Origin: Bin87 sp965217175
GTDB taxonomy: Bacteria > Chloroflexota > Dehalococcoidia > Lucifugimonadales > UBA3495
Assembly: GCA_965217175.1 (NCBI GenBank)
Contig: OZ244251.1
Span: 1-64,000 of the forward strand
Direction: 5' to 3'
Length of the DNA stretch: 64,000 nt
Shown: in pieces, positions 46,876 through 55,648 of the stretch
Layout of the letters: every line of letters begins with the position of its first letter
How positions within the stretch are numbered: the stretch's first letter is position 1
Translations under genes and position numbers: made by a program
The notes under the pieces: model-generated
What the model was told of the DNA's origin: nothing
Seen by the model: the letters and a program-made list of their open reading frames with translations, nothing else
Databases searched by the model: none

Positions 46876-47137
46876 CTGATACCAAGGTGGGATCTACATT
46901 TGTAGGGCGACGAGGGTCGGCATGGGCCTTCCCCAGCAGTCCTTGGGCGCGGGTTTGGAGCACGGTCCGGCAGCGCTGGCTGACCTCTGGTTACCGGCCA
47001 GCCAGTTGGGTAAAGAAATTATTCACTTTCTCCTGTACTGCGAACTCGGCGCCCAGGCACAGGTTGGCGGTCACCTCCTGGCGCACCCAGTTCCAGATCG
47101 CCTCATCCGCATTGAAGTCTGGGCTGTAGCCCGGCAG

Positions 47138-47161
47138 AGCCTGCCCCGTGCTTGACACGGG
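47138..47161 (-). repeat. Small palindromic element, copy 2
   Basis: A 24-nt insertion between the codons for Asn and Leu of the IS630 transposase (VN-LPGYSPDF in the intact copy). On the minus strand the arms CCCGTG and CACGGG enclose TCAAG, followed by GCAGGCT. It adds PVSSTGQA to the reading, in frame. Confidence 0.7.
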
Positions 47162-47454
47162 GTTCACCAGGCTCAGGCGCAATCCAGGAGTCGCCAGGTA
47201 GGCCCGCAGGACATCGCCGCGATGCGCCCCGGGGAATTATCCCAAATCACAGTCAGCGGTCCTGCGTGCTGCTCCCGCAGTTGCCGCAGGAAAGCGGCGG
47301 AGGTTGCAGAGTTGCTGTTGCCCTCCAGTTCCATCCATTCCACCTCGCCGGTTTCCAGGCACACCGCTGAGTAGTAGCTGGCCTTTTCGCCCCAGCGCGG
47401 GCTGGTCGAGTCCACCAGGGATGGCTCTCCTTTGAGCACCCATTTGCCCCGCAG

Positions 47455-47480
47455 AGCCTGCCCCATACCCCGATACGTGG
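47455..47480 (-). repeat. Small palindromic element, copy 3
   Basis: An insertion of about 26 nt between the codons of FRADA and LRGKW. On the minus strand it reads CCACGTAT, CGGG, GTATGGGG and then CAGGCT. The arms are imperfect, as in an older copy. The insertion splits the two ORFs of this remnant. Confidence 0.6.
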
Positions 47481-47650
47481 TCAGCATCCGCCCGGAAGTG
47501 GGCCTCGTCGACGAAGAAAACCTTGGCTCCCACCTGCTGCGCCTCGTCCACCAGGGCGGCATGCTCCGCCACGAAGGTCTCCCGCTTGGCTGCGTCGGCT
47601 TTGAGCAGACGCTTCTTGGGCCATGTCAGCACAAATTCCAAGCGGTGCAG

Positions 47651-47673
47651 AGCCGGCCCCCGTGTAGACGGGG
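47651..47673 (-). repeat. Small palindromic element, copy 4
   Basis: A 23-nt insertion after the codons for CLNY of the IS630 transposase. On the minus strand it reads CCCCGTCT, ACACGGGG and then GCCGGCT. The intact IS630 reads CLTYLRRLGF here without interruption. Confidence 0.65.
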
Positions 47674-48193
47674 ATAATTCAGGCAACTGCTGCGGCTTAG
47701 GGAGACCTCGAAACGTTCCTGCACAAATCTGCGCACCACCTTCCAGTTCCAATTGGCCAAGTCGAGGCCAACCTTTGCTGGAAACTCCTGCACCACTGCC
47801 TTCAGTTCGGTCTGCTGCACTCTGTCGATCGCGGGGGGGAACCACCCGACTGCTCGAAGGCCATCGCCCCCCGGACCGCCCTCGCCGAAGACGGCAACCC
47901 ACCGGCCAATGGTATGGGCATCCCATCCCAGCGCCTCGGCAACCGCCACCGCAGTCCAGCCTTGGACCAAAAGCCATGGGGCATGCCATCGTTCCCGCTC
48001 CCGGGGTGTCGGCGCCCAGTACATTCGCCGACGCAGATCACCAGCATCCAGTTGCCATCGTTCCAGAAACCCCTGCATCTCTCCGATACCCAACACTAAC
48101 ACCACTCTGCTTTCCTTCCAGGCTATCCGATCTTCTCCCCAGTTTTACCTAATCCCCATGTAGCTTTCACCTCGGCTTTCGTTTAGTACCGTT

Positions 48194-48745
48194 TCAATCC
48201 GGTTTTGTAGGGTAGATATGTTGGAGCTTACTACGAGCATCTTGGGTGGAAAACCGCCAGTCTATGACTGATTTTGCTGCGTTGCGCTCGCGTTCGAGCG
48301 CCGCAACCTCTCGCCGCGGCTCCGGCTCATCGCTGATACGGCGGTTCAGACACGCTCTGCTGAAGACGCTCAACTCGATCTCAGCCATATTCAGCCAGCT
48401 GCCATGAGTGGGGGTGTAATGAAACTCCAGCCGTTTAGCGATGCGCCGGGCTTCGGATGGCTCAAATGCTTCGTAGAGCGAGCCGGGCTTGTGGGTGTTG
48501 AGGTTGTCCATCACCAGCCTGACAACCTGGACATCAGGGTATGCCTCGTCCACCAGCCACCTAATCTGGTGCGCGAAGTCCACGGCAGTGCGGCGCCCGG
48601 TCACTGCGACATGTCTCCACCCGGCCTTCGGCTCGCAGATCATGAACAGGTTCCGGGTCCCGTTTCGCTGGTACTCAGTGTCATAGCGTTCCACCCGTCC
48701 AGGAACGGCCTTGATGGGCGGACGCACATCCCTGATTGACGACAA
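48194..48745 (-). pseudogene. IS630-family transposase of a second type, C-terminal half
   Basis: It reads NLFMICEPKAGWRHVAVTG, VVRLVMDNLNTHKPGSLYEA (second Asp), LEFHYTPTHGSWLNMAEIEL (Glu). The N-terminal half and first Asp are missing; at 48745 the sequence changes to an ISAs1 fragment. It differs from the other IS630 copies in the window. Confidence 0.8.
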
Positions 48746-48779
48746 TTAGAAATGCCGCCCTATTGCCTCAAATCAAATA

Positions 48780-49079
48780 TTACCGACATTCGCTTCGAAG
48801 ACCTTGCAGTCCAATCTGCTGAACACCTGATGTAGCGTGGACACGCACGGCGTCCGCTCCCGAGTGAACCCCAGAGCCTCGGACACTTTCTGACCCTAGT
48901 CCCGACCCCATTGGCGGATGGCGTACAGACTTGCGCGCACCGCACAGCATGGTGGACACCGCCATTCCCAAGTCCCGCAGCCGGTGTCGCCTTCCATGGA
49001 CGCTGCGCGGATCCGGCAACCGGCCCAACACCTCGATCAGCGACAACCCAGCTTCCGGCTCTTGCCATTGCGCCATCAC
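48780..49079 (-). pseudogene. ISAs1-family transposase, N-terminal remnant
   Basis: The minus strand reads LSLIEVLGRLPDPRSVHGRR, HRLRDLGMAVSTMLCGARK, matching the N-terminal associated domain of ISAs1/H-repeat transposases. It then degrades through frame changes (RKCPRLWGS, LDCKVFEAN-type). Confidence 0.7.
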
Positions 49080-49589
49080 GCATCCCCAAAACCTGTGGAT
49101 GCCCTGACCCTATATCTCCTGAGCTTTTCCCTCCAAACTTGCCCCTAACTGTCAAGGGCGGCGGCAAAACGTACCACTGGGGCTGGGGCTGTCGACGATC
49201 AAGCCGCCCACGTGGCCCATTTTACCGCCGCCGTTTACAATCCTGAAGCCCCGCGGCAAAAACCTACCAATCTTGGAACCTAGCTACGCCTTGCCGTCCA
49301 ACACCGTTTCTCAGGCGCACCTCCGAGGCGATTGACCAGGTGTTGCTTCACCCCGTCATACTGAAATTTGACGTCTCCAACTACCGCACCGATGTCGCCA
49401 AACAACTGGGCGAGGTCAAGGAGATGAACCTGCAAAACTAATCGACGCCAAACCGGCGAAAATGCTTGATGCGGTATACTGCTCGGTAGGCCCAAACTAC
49501 GGGCCAACGATTTCTTGCTTTCGAGAAACGGACACGCAGCGGGCCCGCCGGCCACCCGAGGTCGCCTACCCAGGCACCTGTCCCCCAAG

Positions 49590-49834
49590 ACCCGGATGCG
49601 GTGCAAGTTGCAGACCAGGCGGGACCGCCAGCGCTATGCTCTGCGCATGTAGACGGTGGACCGGTCTTCGGCCAGATCAACCAGGGACGGGGTTTCCTCC
49701 AGTTCCTGCTGCGACACCTAGAGAAGGTCAACGGCGAGTGGTCGCTGATCTGCACCGTACGCGACCTGCTCAAACTGTTCCGCTTCGTACGCCCGGTGGT
49801 CAACTCCTTCCAGTCTGCCATACAGATGCCATGA
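49590..49834 (+). pseudogene. IS1182-family transposase, C-terminal remnant
   Basis: It reads GPVFGQINQGRGFLQFLLRH, LEKVNGEWSLICTVRDLLKL, FRF, the conserved end of IS1182 transposases. Upstream (49080-49590) I see no gene; short pieces are too degraded to assign. Confidence 0.7.
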
Positions 49835-50055
49835 CCTACCCGTCAGACTATACTGCGATTACGCCAAATCCCTAATCCCCGGACAAACTCCTAGGCCGCT
49901 TCCTCATCGGAACGACGGAAACCGTTTTGGTGACCAATGTATAACGCCAAACTGAGGGTCATTCGTAAGTATCCCATTCCATCACCCCAGCACGTTTCCG
50001 GTCTGCCACGCGCTTTAGTCCGACAACTACAAACGAGTATACGTCATTGGACGGC

Positions 50056-50078
50056 GATGCCGATGTACGTTCAGTGGT
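50056..50078 (+). other. Copy of the dnaN-end core in the recombinase 3' coding region
   Basis: It matches 13031-13053 at 22 of 23 bases and lies in the same orientation, in both cases with recombinase coding sequence on its right side. The tail of the recombinase after T-T-E-R-T differs between the two loci, as expected if the crossover is here. Confidence 0.5.
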
Positions 50079-51076
50079 AGGAAAACCCGGGTCAATCGTA
50101 ACGTTTACCGTCACATTTTCCTTCGATACGACGGCCTTTACGTCGAAAGCGGTCAACGCGGCCCTCTTCCCTTCGAAGGCTTGGGAGACCAATCCTTCGT
50201 TGAGGAGTCGATAATATTCGGTGACGCGCTGTTCCATGATCTGAACATCATCATTGAGCGCCTGCTGTTGCTGCAACTCCTGAAGTTCGTGTTCTAATTG
50301 TTCGCGAGCCACCTTGATGGGCGCAATCTGGTCATTGAGCATTTCATCTTCAATCAGGTCATTGGCGTAGAGCCCGACCAGTTTGCGCTCCTGCTCCTTC
50401 GCTTTCCCGATCCTGCGACCGAGTCGGTTGATCTCTTGCCTGAGGTCTCCGCCATCGGTCTCTAAATACTCCCTGATGTTTTCCATGATCAGCGTCGGGT
50501 CCGAAATCATGTTAGCCACATGGTCCCAGACCACGGCTTCCAGGCGGTCCGCGTTGATGTAGCGGGCATTGCAGGTCTTAGGTCCCGTGCTCGTGGGATT
50601 GGTGGCACGGCAATGGTAATACCTATACTGGCCGTGGATACTGGCGCCCACCACGGGTGCCGCGCACAATTCGCAACGGGCGAAACCTGTTAGCAAGTAT
50701 TGCTTGTGCGGTTTCCGGTTTTGGGCCTTAGGCATCAGCAATTGGTCCTGAGCCTGACCAAACACCGCATCCGACACGATCCGCGGCGTGAACCCATCGA
50801 CACGAATGCGTTCACTTTCCGGGCGCTCCACCCTTTCTACCTTTCCACCTCTCACCGATGTGCAGCGATATTTGCCGTACCAAGTCTCTCCCTTGTAACA
50901 GAGATTCTCAACGATGCGCCTCACGGTGAGCGGATGCCACAGACAGCCCCTCTTGGTTTTGACGCCTGATTCGTTCAGGTCGCGTGCAATGGCATAGAGA
51001 CTTCGCCCTTCCACGTATTGTTTGAACATGCGCATCACTATGGTTGCCTCATGTTCATTCACAGTCCTCTTCTTGG

Positions 51077-51263
51077 CTCGACTTTACGCATTTTAAGCGG
51101 CGTAAGCGAGAGAGGTTGCAACTCAATGGCACAGGGTAGCCGGAAGTTCCTGGACATCAGCGTTGGCGGCGGATAGTGAAAAACCCTCCGACGCCAGCGG
51201 CGAGTGGCGGAGTCCCAACGTGATGGCATCGATTGCCTCCTTTAAATTTTGCGTAAAGTCGAG
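51077..51263 (-). mobile_element. 187-bp MITE-like element, copy 2, flanked by CTTGG
   Basis: Same length, same 14-bp terminal inverted repeats and same 5-bp flank as the copy at 17458-17644 (flanks at 51072-51076 and 51264-51268), in opposite window orientation. It differs at about a dozen internal bases. Element plus duplication is 192 bp, a multiple of three. Confidence 0.85.
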
Positions 51264-51789
51264 CTTGGTCTGCCGGTCGTAGTCATAGCCATAAAGACCC
51301 GCACCGATGCCAATGGGCAATCGTCCCGATTCTGCGATCTTTCGCTTACCCCTGTTGGTGCGCTCGGCGATATCGATGCGCTCTCTTTGCCCAACATAGC
51401 CGAGCAGGTACTGCATCATCTTCTCTTCTGGCGAGTTGCCCGACGGGCCATGCACAAACTGGAAACCGACACCAATCTCGTCGAGGTATTCCAGGAAAAT
51501 CATCAGGGGCAGCGGGTCCCTCGCAATTCGCTCCGGGGAAAAGGCGAAGAGCATTTGCACCTCACCTGCCGCCAACACCGATTTCAAATTGACCATACCA
51601 GGCCGGTCCGGGTCCTCGCCCGTCCCTTGGTCCTTCCAAATATAGGAGTCATCCACCAAATATCCCATTGTGTCTGCCATCTCCAGGCAGGCAGCCACCT
51701 GGGTATCCAGCGACGTACCCTCTACTTGTCCTAGCGTGCTAACACGGGTGTAAACTGCAGCTTGCATCTAAATCCTCCCTTTTAATCTC

Positions 51790-52050
51790 TCACTTCGATA
51801 CCGTTGGCGTGCCAAACACCAGTTTGCGGAAAAATGCCTTTCGTTGTGGGGACGGCGGCCCGGGATGGTACACCATCCTGACCCGAAATCCTCCGTACTC
51901 TTGCCATTCAGTGGTAAATACTGCCGATTCGTCCCCGCCTCCGCCATTGCCGCTCTCACGAGGGGGCGGATCCGGTTCCACACCGTGCTCTGTCGCACGG
52001 CGCAGTTGCCGTGGAACAGAATCCGGCTTATAATAAACATGGTTCTTCAT
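51790..52050 (-). CDS. Small hypothetical protein upstream of the recombinase
   Basis: 86 aa, MKNHVYYKPDSVPRQLRR, Pro- and Gly-rich middle, then FRVRMVYHPGPPSPQRKAFF, RKLVFGT. GGAGAG lies just upstream of the ATG, and the recombinase start follows 23 nt after the stop, so it is likely co-transcribed. I do not recognise it. Position suggests an accessory or directionality role, which is inference. Confidence 0.5.
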   Translation of the reverse strand: MKNHVYYKPDSVPRQLRRATEHGVEPDPPPRESGNGGGGDESAVFTTEWQEYGGFRVRMVYHPGPPSPQRKAFFRKLVFGTPTVSK

Positions 52051-52133
52051 CGTCGCTCTCCAAGCATGATTGAGGCCACTCGAGCCGTTGGTGTTGATGC
52101 ACCGCGGCTCCCTTTTTACCCCTTCTGATCATT

Positions 52134-52165
52134 CCGACAGCGTGGACGCACGTCCACGCTGTCGG
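52134..52165. repeat. 32-bp perfect dyad (15-bp arms)
   Basis: Arms CCGACAGCGTGGACG and CGTCCACGCTGTCGG with a CA centre. There is no T-run on either side, so it is not a standard terminator. It lies between the regulator gene and the small gene in front of the recombinase. Confidence 0.65.
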
Positions 52166-52209
52166 ACGGTCCATCCGGGCGGACGCATAGTCGCTGACAA
52201 ATTCGGTCG

Positions 52210-52770
52210 CTACTTTAAATCGGTTTCACCTCCTGTTTCGCTGTCGCAGGAATTATCTTCTACCGAGTGTTTTCCGTCTGCGTGGGCTACCGACCCGTCG
52301 GAAAACGTTTTATGGCGCCATACGCCCGGACCCTCCTGAACCCACTCATTCTGCTTGCGCTTCAGATATCCGTGGATCGTGGCACTTAGGCTGCCGTTCA
52401 CGCGCGCTCTGCTGAGCCCCACAAGGCGAATGTCTCTGGCCGCCCGCGTCAGCTGGAGCAGGCCACCGTTGGCATCGGCTAACATTTCACAGGCTTCCAT
52501 AATCGTTTTACAGCCTGAGATTAGACTACCTGCTCCTGTGGGTACGGATCCCTGGGAGTCACCTTGATGCGGGTTGACCACGCCAAACCCCACCGTCTCT
52601 GTACGAACTAAAATTTGGGCGGCACGACGGAGGATCTTGAGGTCCTCATCGATGAGCCTAACTCGCTCTAAATAGTGCTCTTTGGTCGTCTCGAGCCCTT
52701 GGATGTGAGCCATCAAATCATGTTCCAACACATTCGGCTCCCACACGCCGGCGTTTCGCATTTTTGTCAT
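52210..52770 (-). CDS. Putative winged-helix (HARE-HTH-like) regulator
   Basis: About 186 aa from ATG 52770, preferred for AAAGG upstream. The N-terminal half is helical (HLMAHIQGLETTKEHYLERV-like reading: LMAHIQGLETTKEHYLERVR, LIDEDLKILRRAAQIL). The second half, KTIMEACEMLADANGGLLQL, NGSLSATIHGYLKRKQNEW, VQEGPGVWRHK, has the spacing of a HARE-HTH domain. An acidic tail follows. It sits upstream of the recombinase cluster on the same strand, with a palindrome in front of it, and may control the element. Confidence 0.5.
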   Translation of the reverse strand: MTKMRNAGVWEPNVLEHDLMAHIQGLETTKEHYLERVRLIDEDLKILRRAAQILVRTETVGFGVVNPHQGDSQGSVPTGAGSLISGCKTIMEACEMLADANGGLLQLTRAARDIRLVGLSRARVNGSLSATIHGYLKRKQNEWVQEGPGVWRHKTFSDGSVAHADGKHSVEDNSCDSETGGETDLK

Positions 52771-52782
52771 GGTACGACACCT

Positions 52783-52797
52783 TTGACACAATGTCAA
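52783..52797 (-). promoter_or_regulatory. Palindrome in front of the regulator gene
   Basis: TTGACA, CAA, TGTCAA form a perfect 6-bp-arm inverted repeat 13 nt upstream of the regulator ATG. TTGACA may at the same time be a -35 box. A candidate autoregulatory operator. Confidence 0.4.
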
Positions 52798-52974
52798 CAC
52801 TGCGCATTTGTGTTATATGGTGTTGCTGGACCTTGAACCATAATCAAGCCTGCCATGTGTTATGTTGCCAGGATAAAACAGACGTGGCGCCAATATAAAA
52901 CACAGGCCAAGCATATTTGCCGCATCCTGTCCGACTGCTGGGAACGCACCAAGGATATGGAGGTCCAGCAGTTC

Positions 52975-53220
52975 AGGGACATGGAATTTGCAGCATGAGG
53001 TACGCAGCCCACAGGATCGTGCGCAATGAGTACCCAGTTTCTTCGAAGACCGTTGCGGTTTTGATATCGAAGCGCTCCTTACAGTCGAGGCGGAGCCATT
53101 GCTGAAGCTGGTCGCCCGGCTGGTCCAACACGCGATCGGAACCACAACCTCGCCTGTGGCACCTGGGCCTTCCCTCCTGCCATCTAGCCATGATGAAAAA
53201 CCACTCGGCTAATTCGTCGG
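52975..53220 (-). pseudogene. IS1595-like transposase, N-terminal zinc-ribbon fragment
   Basis: It reads LAEWFFIMARWQEGRPRCHR, RGCGSDRV, LRLDCKERFDIKTATVFEET, GYSLRTILWAAYLM. The order CxxxxGC...C followed by a hydrophobic helix matches the start of IS1595-type transposases. No catalytic part is found. Confidence 0.4.
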
Positions 53221-53342
53221 TGCCGCCCGCCTCAATCAGCAGTAGCCCAAACGCATTGTTGATTCGCCCCTTACGATGGTGGGGTTCCGTTTGTTTTTGC
53301 GTGATGCGTCTGGTAGAGTGCGCATCGCCATAGTCGCGGGGT

Positions 53343-53975
53343 AGCCTGCTTATTCCCACGTATCCAGTACCAACGCCGACACCAGTACCCACCCGCACTC
53401 CTACGCCGGAACCAACACACGCGCCAGCGATAGGTTCCCCAATGGTCGCAACACCTGTTCCGACCGCAACCCGAACGGTCGCACGTCAAGACCGGGGCAA
53501 ATGGCACACGGGCAGCGGGTCGAATGACGGCAACCCGCAAGGGAACACGGATTGGATTACGTTGGTGCTGTCCAGCGACGACGGAGGCTACATAGGCGGC
53601 GGACTGCCGGACGAAACGGTGTTGGCCGTTCTTCGCCTGTCGTGCGAAGTGCAGAACAGCAGCATCACGGCGATGGTGCTTTGGTTCGAGGAAGTAATCA
53701 CAGACCCGACGTTGGCGGCAGCGGCAGTGTCAGTTCAGTTTGATGACGAGAGCAAACGCGATGAGACGTGGTTGGTTGGGTCGTCGCCTGTGGGCACCTT
53801 CATGGAAGCGCTGCACGGACAGCATCGTGATTACGTTCAAGAGCTTATAAACCACGACCAGTTCAGGTTTGAGCTAGGATTTGTGGGCGGGTCGATGCTG
53901 TGGCACAAGTGGACGCTGGACGGACTGACGGGATGGTTGGAACATCCGACCGACCTGTACCTCCTGACGGAATAG
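53343..53975 (+). CDS. Secreted-type protein with Pro/Thr linker and VasI-like domain, N-terminus unclear
   Basis: The frame opens after a TAG at about 53328 with a linker rich in Pro and Thr (VPTPTPVPTRTPTPEPTHAP), without a visible signal or start. The first ATG is at 53442. The domain part reads GKWHTGSGSNDGNPQGNTD, ETVLAVLRLSCEVQNSSITA, MVLWFEEVI, GTFMEALHGQHRDYVQEL, RFELGFVGG and TLDGLTGWLEHP. The pattern (GKW start, RC-type strand, -TF after a charged loop, final LDGL helix) resembles small periplasmic VasI-like domains. The signal peptide has probably been lost, so it may be a pseudogene. Confidence 0.5.
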   Translation, partial: SLLIPTYPVPTPTPVPTRTPTPEPTHAPAIGSPMVATPVPTATRTVARQDRGKWHTGSGSNDGNPQGNTDWITLVLSSDDGGYIGGGLPDETVLAVLRLSCEVQNSSITAMVLWFEEVITDPTLAAAAVSVQFDDESKRDETWLVGSSPVGTFMEALHGQHRDYVQELINHDQFRFELGFVGGSMLWHKWTLDGLTGWLEHPTDLYLLTE

Positions 53976-54014
53976 CGGCTACGGTCATAACACAGGCCAA
54001 GGAGGATGAAACAG

Positions 54015-54218
54015 ATGAACGCACAGTTGGCACAGAACATAAAGGATGCGGCAAAGATGATACCCCAACTGCCCTCCGAAGCCAGAGGAAAGTGGGTCAT
54101 CATCCATGAGGAAAACCTGAGGGGGTACGACACGCCGTATTTCTCTTCCCGCGGAGCGGCGGAAGAAGCCGCAGGGTGGGAAGGCATCGCAGCTGAAGCC
54201 TACATCGTGCAGATTTAG
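54015..54218 (+). CDS. Small hypothetical protein, 67 aa
   Basis: It starts at ATG 54015 with GGAGG 9 nt upstream, better placed than ATG 54006. It reads NAQLAQNIKDAAKMIPQLPS, GKWVIIHEENLRGYDTPYFS, SRGAAEEAAGWEGI. A short alpha/beta protein with a YFSSRGAAEEAA segment like those in small DUF proteins that fetch codon-scale names; I do not assign it. It is 12 nt before a small membrane-protein gene and follows the secreted protein, so the three look like an operon. Confidence 0.6.
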   Translation: MNAQLAQNIKDAAKMIPQLPSEARGKWVIIHEENLRGYDTPYFSSRGAAEEAAGWEGIAAEAYIVQI

Positions 54219-54230
54219 GAGGAACCAGCT

Positions 54231-54413
54231 ATGGCATTGTTGCATTGGCTGAACGGCTGGAGGCTGATGCTTGTCGCCTTTGTGGTAGGCAACGTCGCGG
54301 TTTCCGTCTGGGCGATTGGGGGAATGAACAGGTGCCAGGATGTTGTCACTCGGTGGACAGGCCTCCACCCCCCATCCGGCAACGCGGAGCCATTCTTGAT
54401 CGCGCTGGTCCTA
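54231..54413 (+). pseudogene. WLNGWRL-motif membrane protein, cut by IS630
   Basis: It reads LLHWLNGWRLMLVAFVVGN, VAVSVWAIGGMNRCQDVV, then NAEPFLIALVL, where IS630 begins. GGAGG is about 10 nt before the ATG. The start matches both halves of the protein at 59781-60347 (RWLNGWRL, membrane helix, a Cys after a charged turn, second helix). The second helix is truncated. Confidence 0.65.
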
Positions 54414-55561
54414 AACCAAAGCCAAGGTGGGATGTGCATTTGCCGGAAGTCGGGGACCGGGCTGGGAGTCTCGCAGGAGGGATTCGGCCCTTGATTGCAG
54501 GACCGTGCGGCAGCGGCGCTTGACCTCGTCTTTCCGGCTGGTCAGCCTGGCCAGGAAGCTGCCCACCCTCTCCTGCACCGCCGCTCTGCTTCCCAAGCAC
54601 AGGTTCCCGGTCGCCTCTTCCCGCGCCCATCCCCAGATGGCTTCATCGGCGTTGAAGTCTGGGCTGTAGCCCGGCAGATTCACCAGCCTCAGCCCCAGGC
54701 CAGGCCTCCGCAGATACTCCCGCACCGCCTCGCCACGATGGGCTGGGGCATTATCCCAAATTACCTGAAGCGGCCCAGAGTGCCTCTGGCGCAACTGGTC
54801 CAAAAAGGCTGCCGAGGTTCCGCTGTTGCTGTTTCCCTCCAGGTCCATCCATTCCACCTCTCCCGTCTCCAGACACACCGCCGAATAGTAGCTGGCTTTC
54901 TCGCCATACCGCGGACTGCTGGAGTTCACCAGGGCTGGCTCTCCCCGCAGCACCCACCGGCCCCGCAACTCCGCATCGGCACGGAAGTGGGCCTCGTCGG
55001 CGAAGAATATCTTGGCTCCGCTCCCTACTGCCTCCTCCCGCAGGGCGGCGTACGCCGCCACGAAGGCCTCCCGTTTCTCCTCATCCGCCTTCAGCAGCCG
55101 CTTCTTGGGACGCTTGAAGGCAAATCCCAAGCGGCGCAGGTAGGTCAGGCAGCTGCTGCGGCACAGGCTGAGGCCGAAGCGTTCCCAGACAAACCGATGC
55201 ACCACCTTCCAGTTCCAGTTGGCCAGGTCCAGGCCCGCCGCGGCAGGCAGCTGCTGCACCGCCGCCCTCAACTCCTCCCGCTGCGCCTCGCCAAGGGCGG
55301 GGGGGAACCACCGGTCTGCTCGAATATCAGGGCTCTGGGCCCTCCCTCACCAAAGGCCGCCGCCCATCGTCCGATGGTGTGAGGGTCCCTTTCCAGCGCC
55401 GCCGCCGTGGCCGATGCCCTCCAGCCTTGGGCCAGCAACAGGATGGCGTACCACCGCTCCCGCTCCCTTGGCGTCGGTGCCAAGATCATCCGTCGACGCA
55501 AATCCTTGACTTCCATTTGCCATTGTTCCAAAGACCGATCTATCTCCCTCACGCTCATCAT
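54414..55561 (-). CDS. IS630-family transposase in two overlapping ORFs
   Basis: ORF A (55561 to 55268) is an HTH part: DLRRRMILAPTPRERERWYA, ILLAQGWRASATAAALERDP, HTIGRWAAAFGEGGP. ORF B (55271 downward) is the DDE part: KIFFADEAHFRADAE, LQVIWDNAPAHRGEAVREYL, LPGYSPDFNADEAIWGWARE. The two frames are joined at a C7 run (G7 on the plus strand, about 55299-55305), which also survives in the old copy near 47835. No other break, so it may be active by frameshifting. Confidence 0.85.
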
Positions 55562-55646
55562 CTACCCCCCCAACTACTGCACTCTCTGGCCCAGTTCCTC
55601 CACAAATTTATCCCATTTTTCTGCGTATTTCACCTCGGCTTTGGTT
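54414..55646 (-). mobile_element. IS630-family element, complete, TA target duplication
   Basis: 1233 bp with inverted ends (AACCAAAGCCAAGGTG at the left, AACCAAAGCCGAGGTG at the right, read inward) and TA at both sides (54412-54413 and 55647-55648). It separates two convergent genes that both lack their 3' ends, so a deletion accompanied or followed its insertion. Confidence 0.88.
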
Positions 55647-55648
55647 TA

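Larger units (their letters stand above)
46880..48181 (-). mobile_element. IS630-family remnant carrying three small palindromic insertions
   Basis: A diverged copy of the element at 54414-55646. On the minus strand: DLRRRMYWAPTPRERERWHA, VGLDLANWNWKVVRRFVQER, KRLLKADAAKRETFVAEHAA, VFFVDEAHFRADA, ASYYSAVCLETGEVEWMELE, VIWDNSPG, GYSPDFNADEAIWNWVRQE. The frame is broken repeatedly, three times by palindromic insertions (47138-47161, 47455-47480, 47651-47673). The outer end near 48170-48181 has the IS630-like sequence CACCTCGGCTTTCG, and the other end near 46885 reads CCAAGGTGGGATC. Confidence 0.8.
49959..51767 (-). pseudogene. Serine recombinase, split by a 187-bp MITE
   Basis: The N-terminal catalytic domain is intact: MQAAVYTRVSTLGQ with the nucleophilic Ser at residue 10, FAFSPERIARDPLPLMIFLE with the catalytic Arg, ERTNRGKRKIAESGRLPIG and GLYGYDYDRQTK. 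The MITE then ends it at a TGA. Past the element the recombinase continues KKRTVNEHEATIVMRMFKQY, SLYAIARDLNESGVKTKRGC, a Cys-containing zinc-ribbon-like domain (FARCELCAAPVVG), a coiled coil, and IDPGFPTTERTSAS. Removing the element and one 5-bp flank restores R-Q-T-K-K-R-T-V. Its 3' end contains the 23-bp segment shared with the dnaN 3' end. Confidence 0.88.

Noticed and set aside
49280..49460. Minus-strand peptide with AQLFGDIGAVVGDVKFQYDG
   Set aside because: It looks protein-like but is very short, with no start, and is embedded in IS debris; not enough to call a gene.
51077..51263. Intein or self-splicing intron in the recombinase instead of a MITE
   Set aside because: Only 187 bp with stops in frame, terminal inverted repeats and a 5-bp direct flank; a second copy in an unrelated gene has the same flank.
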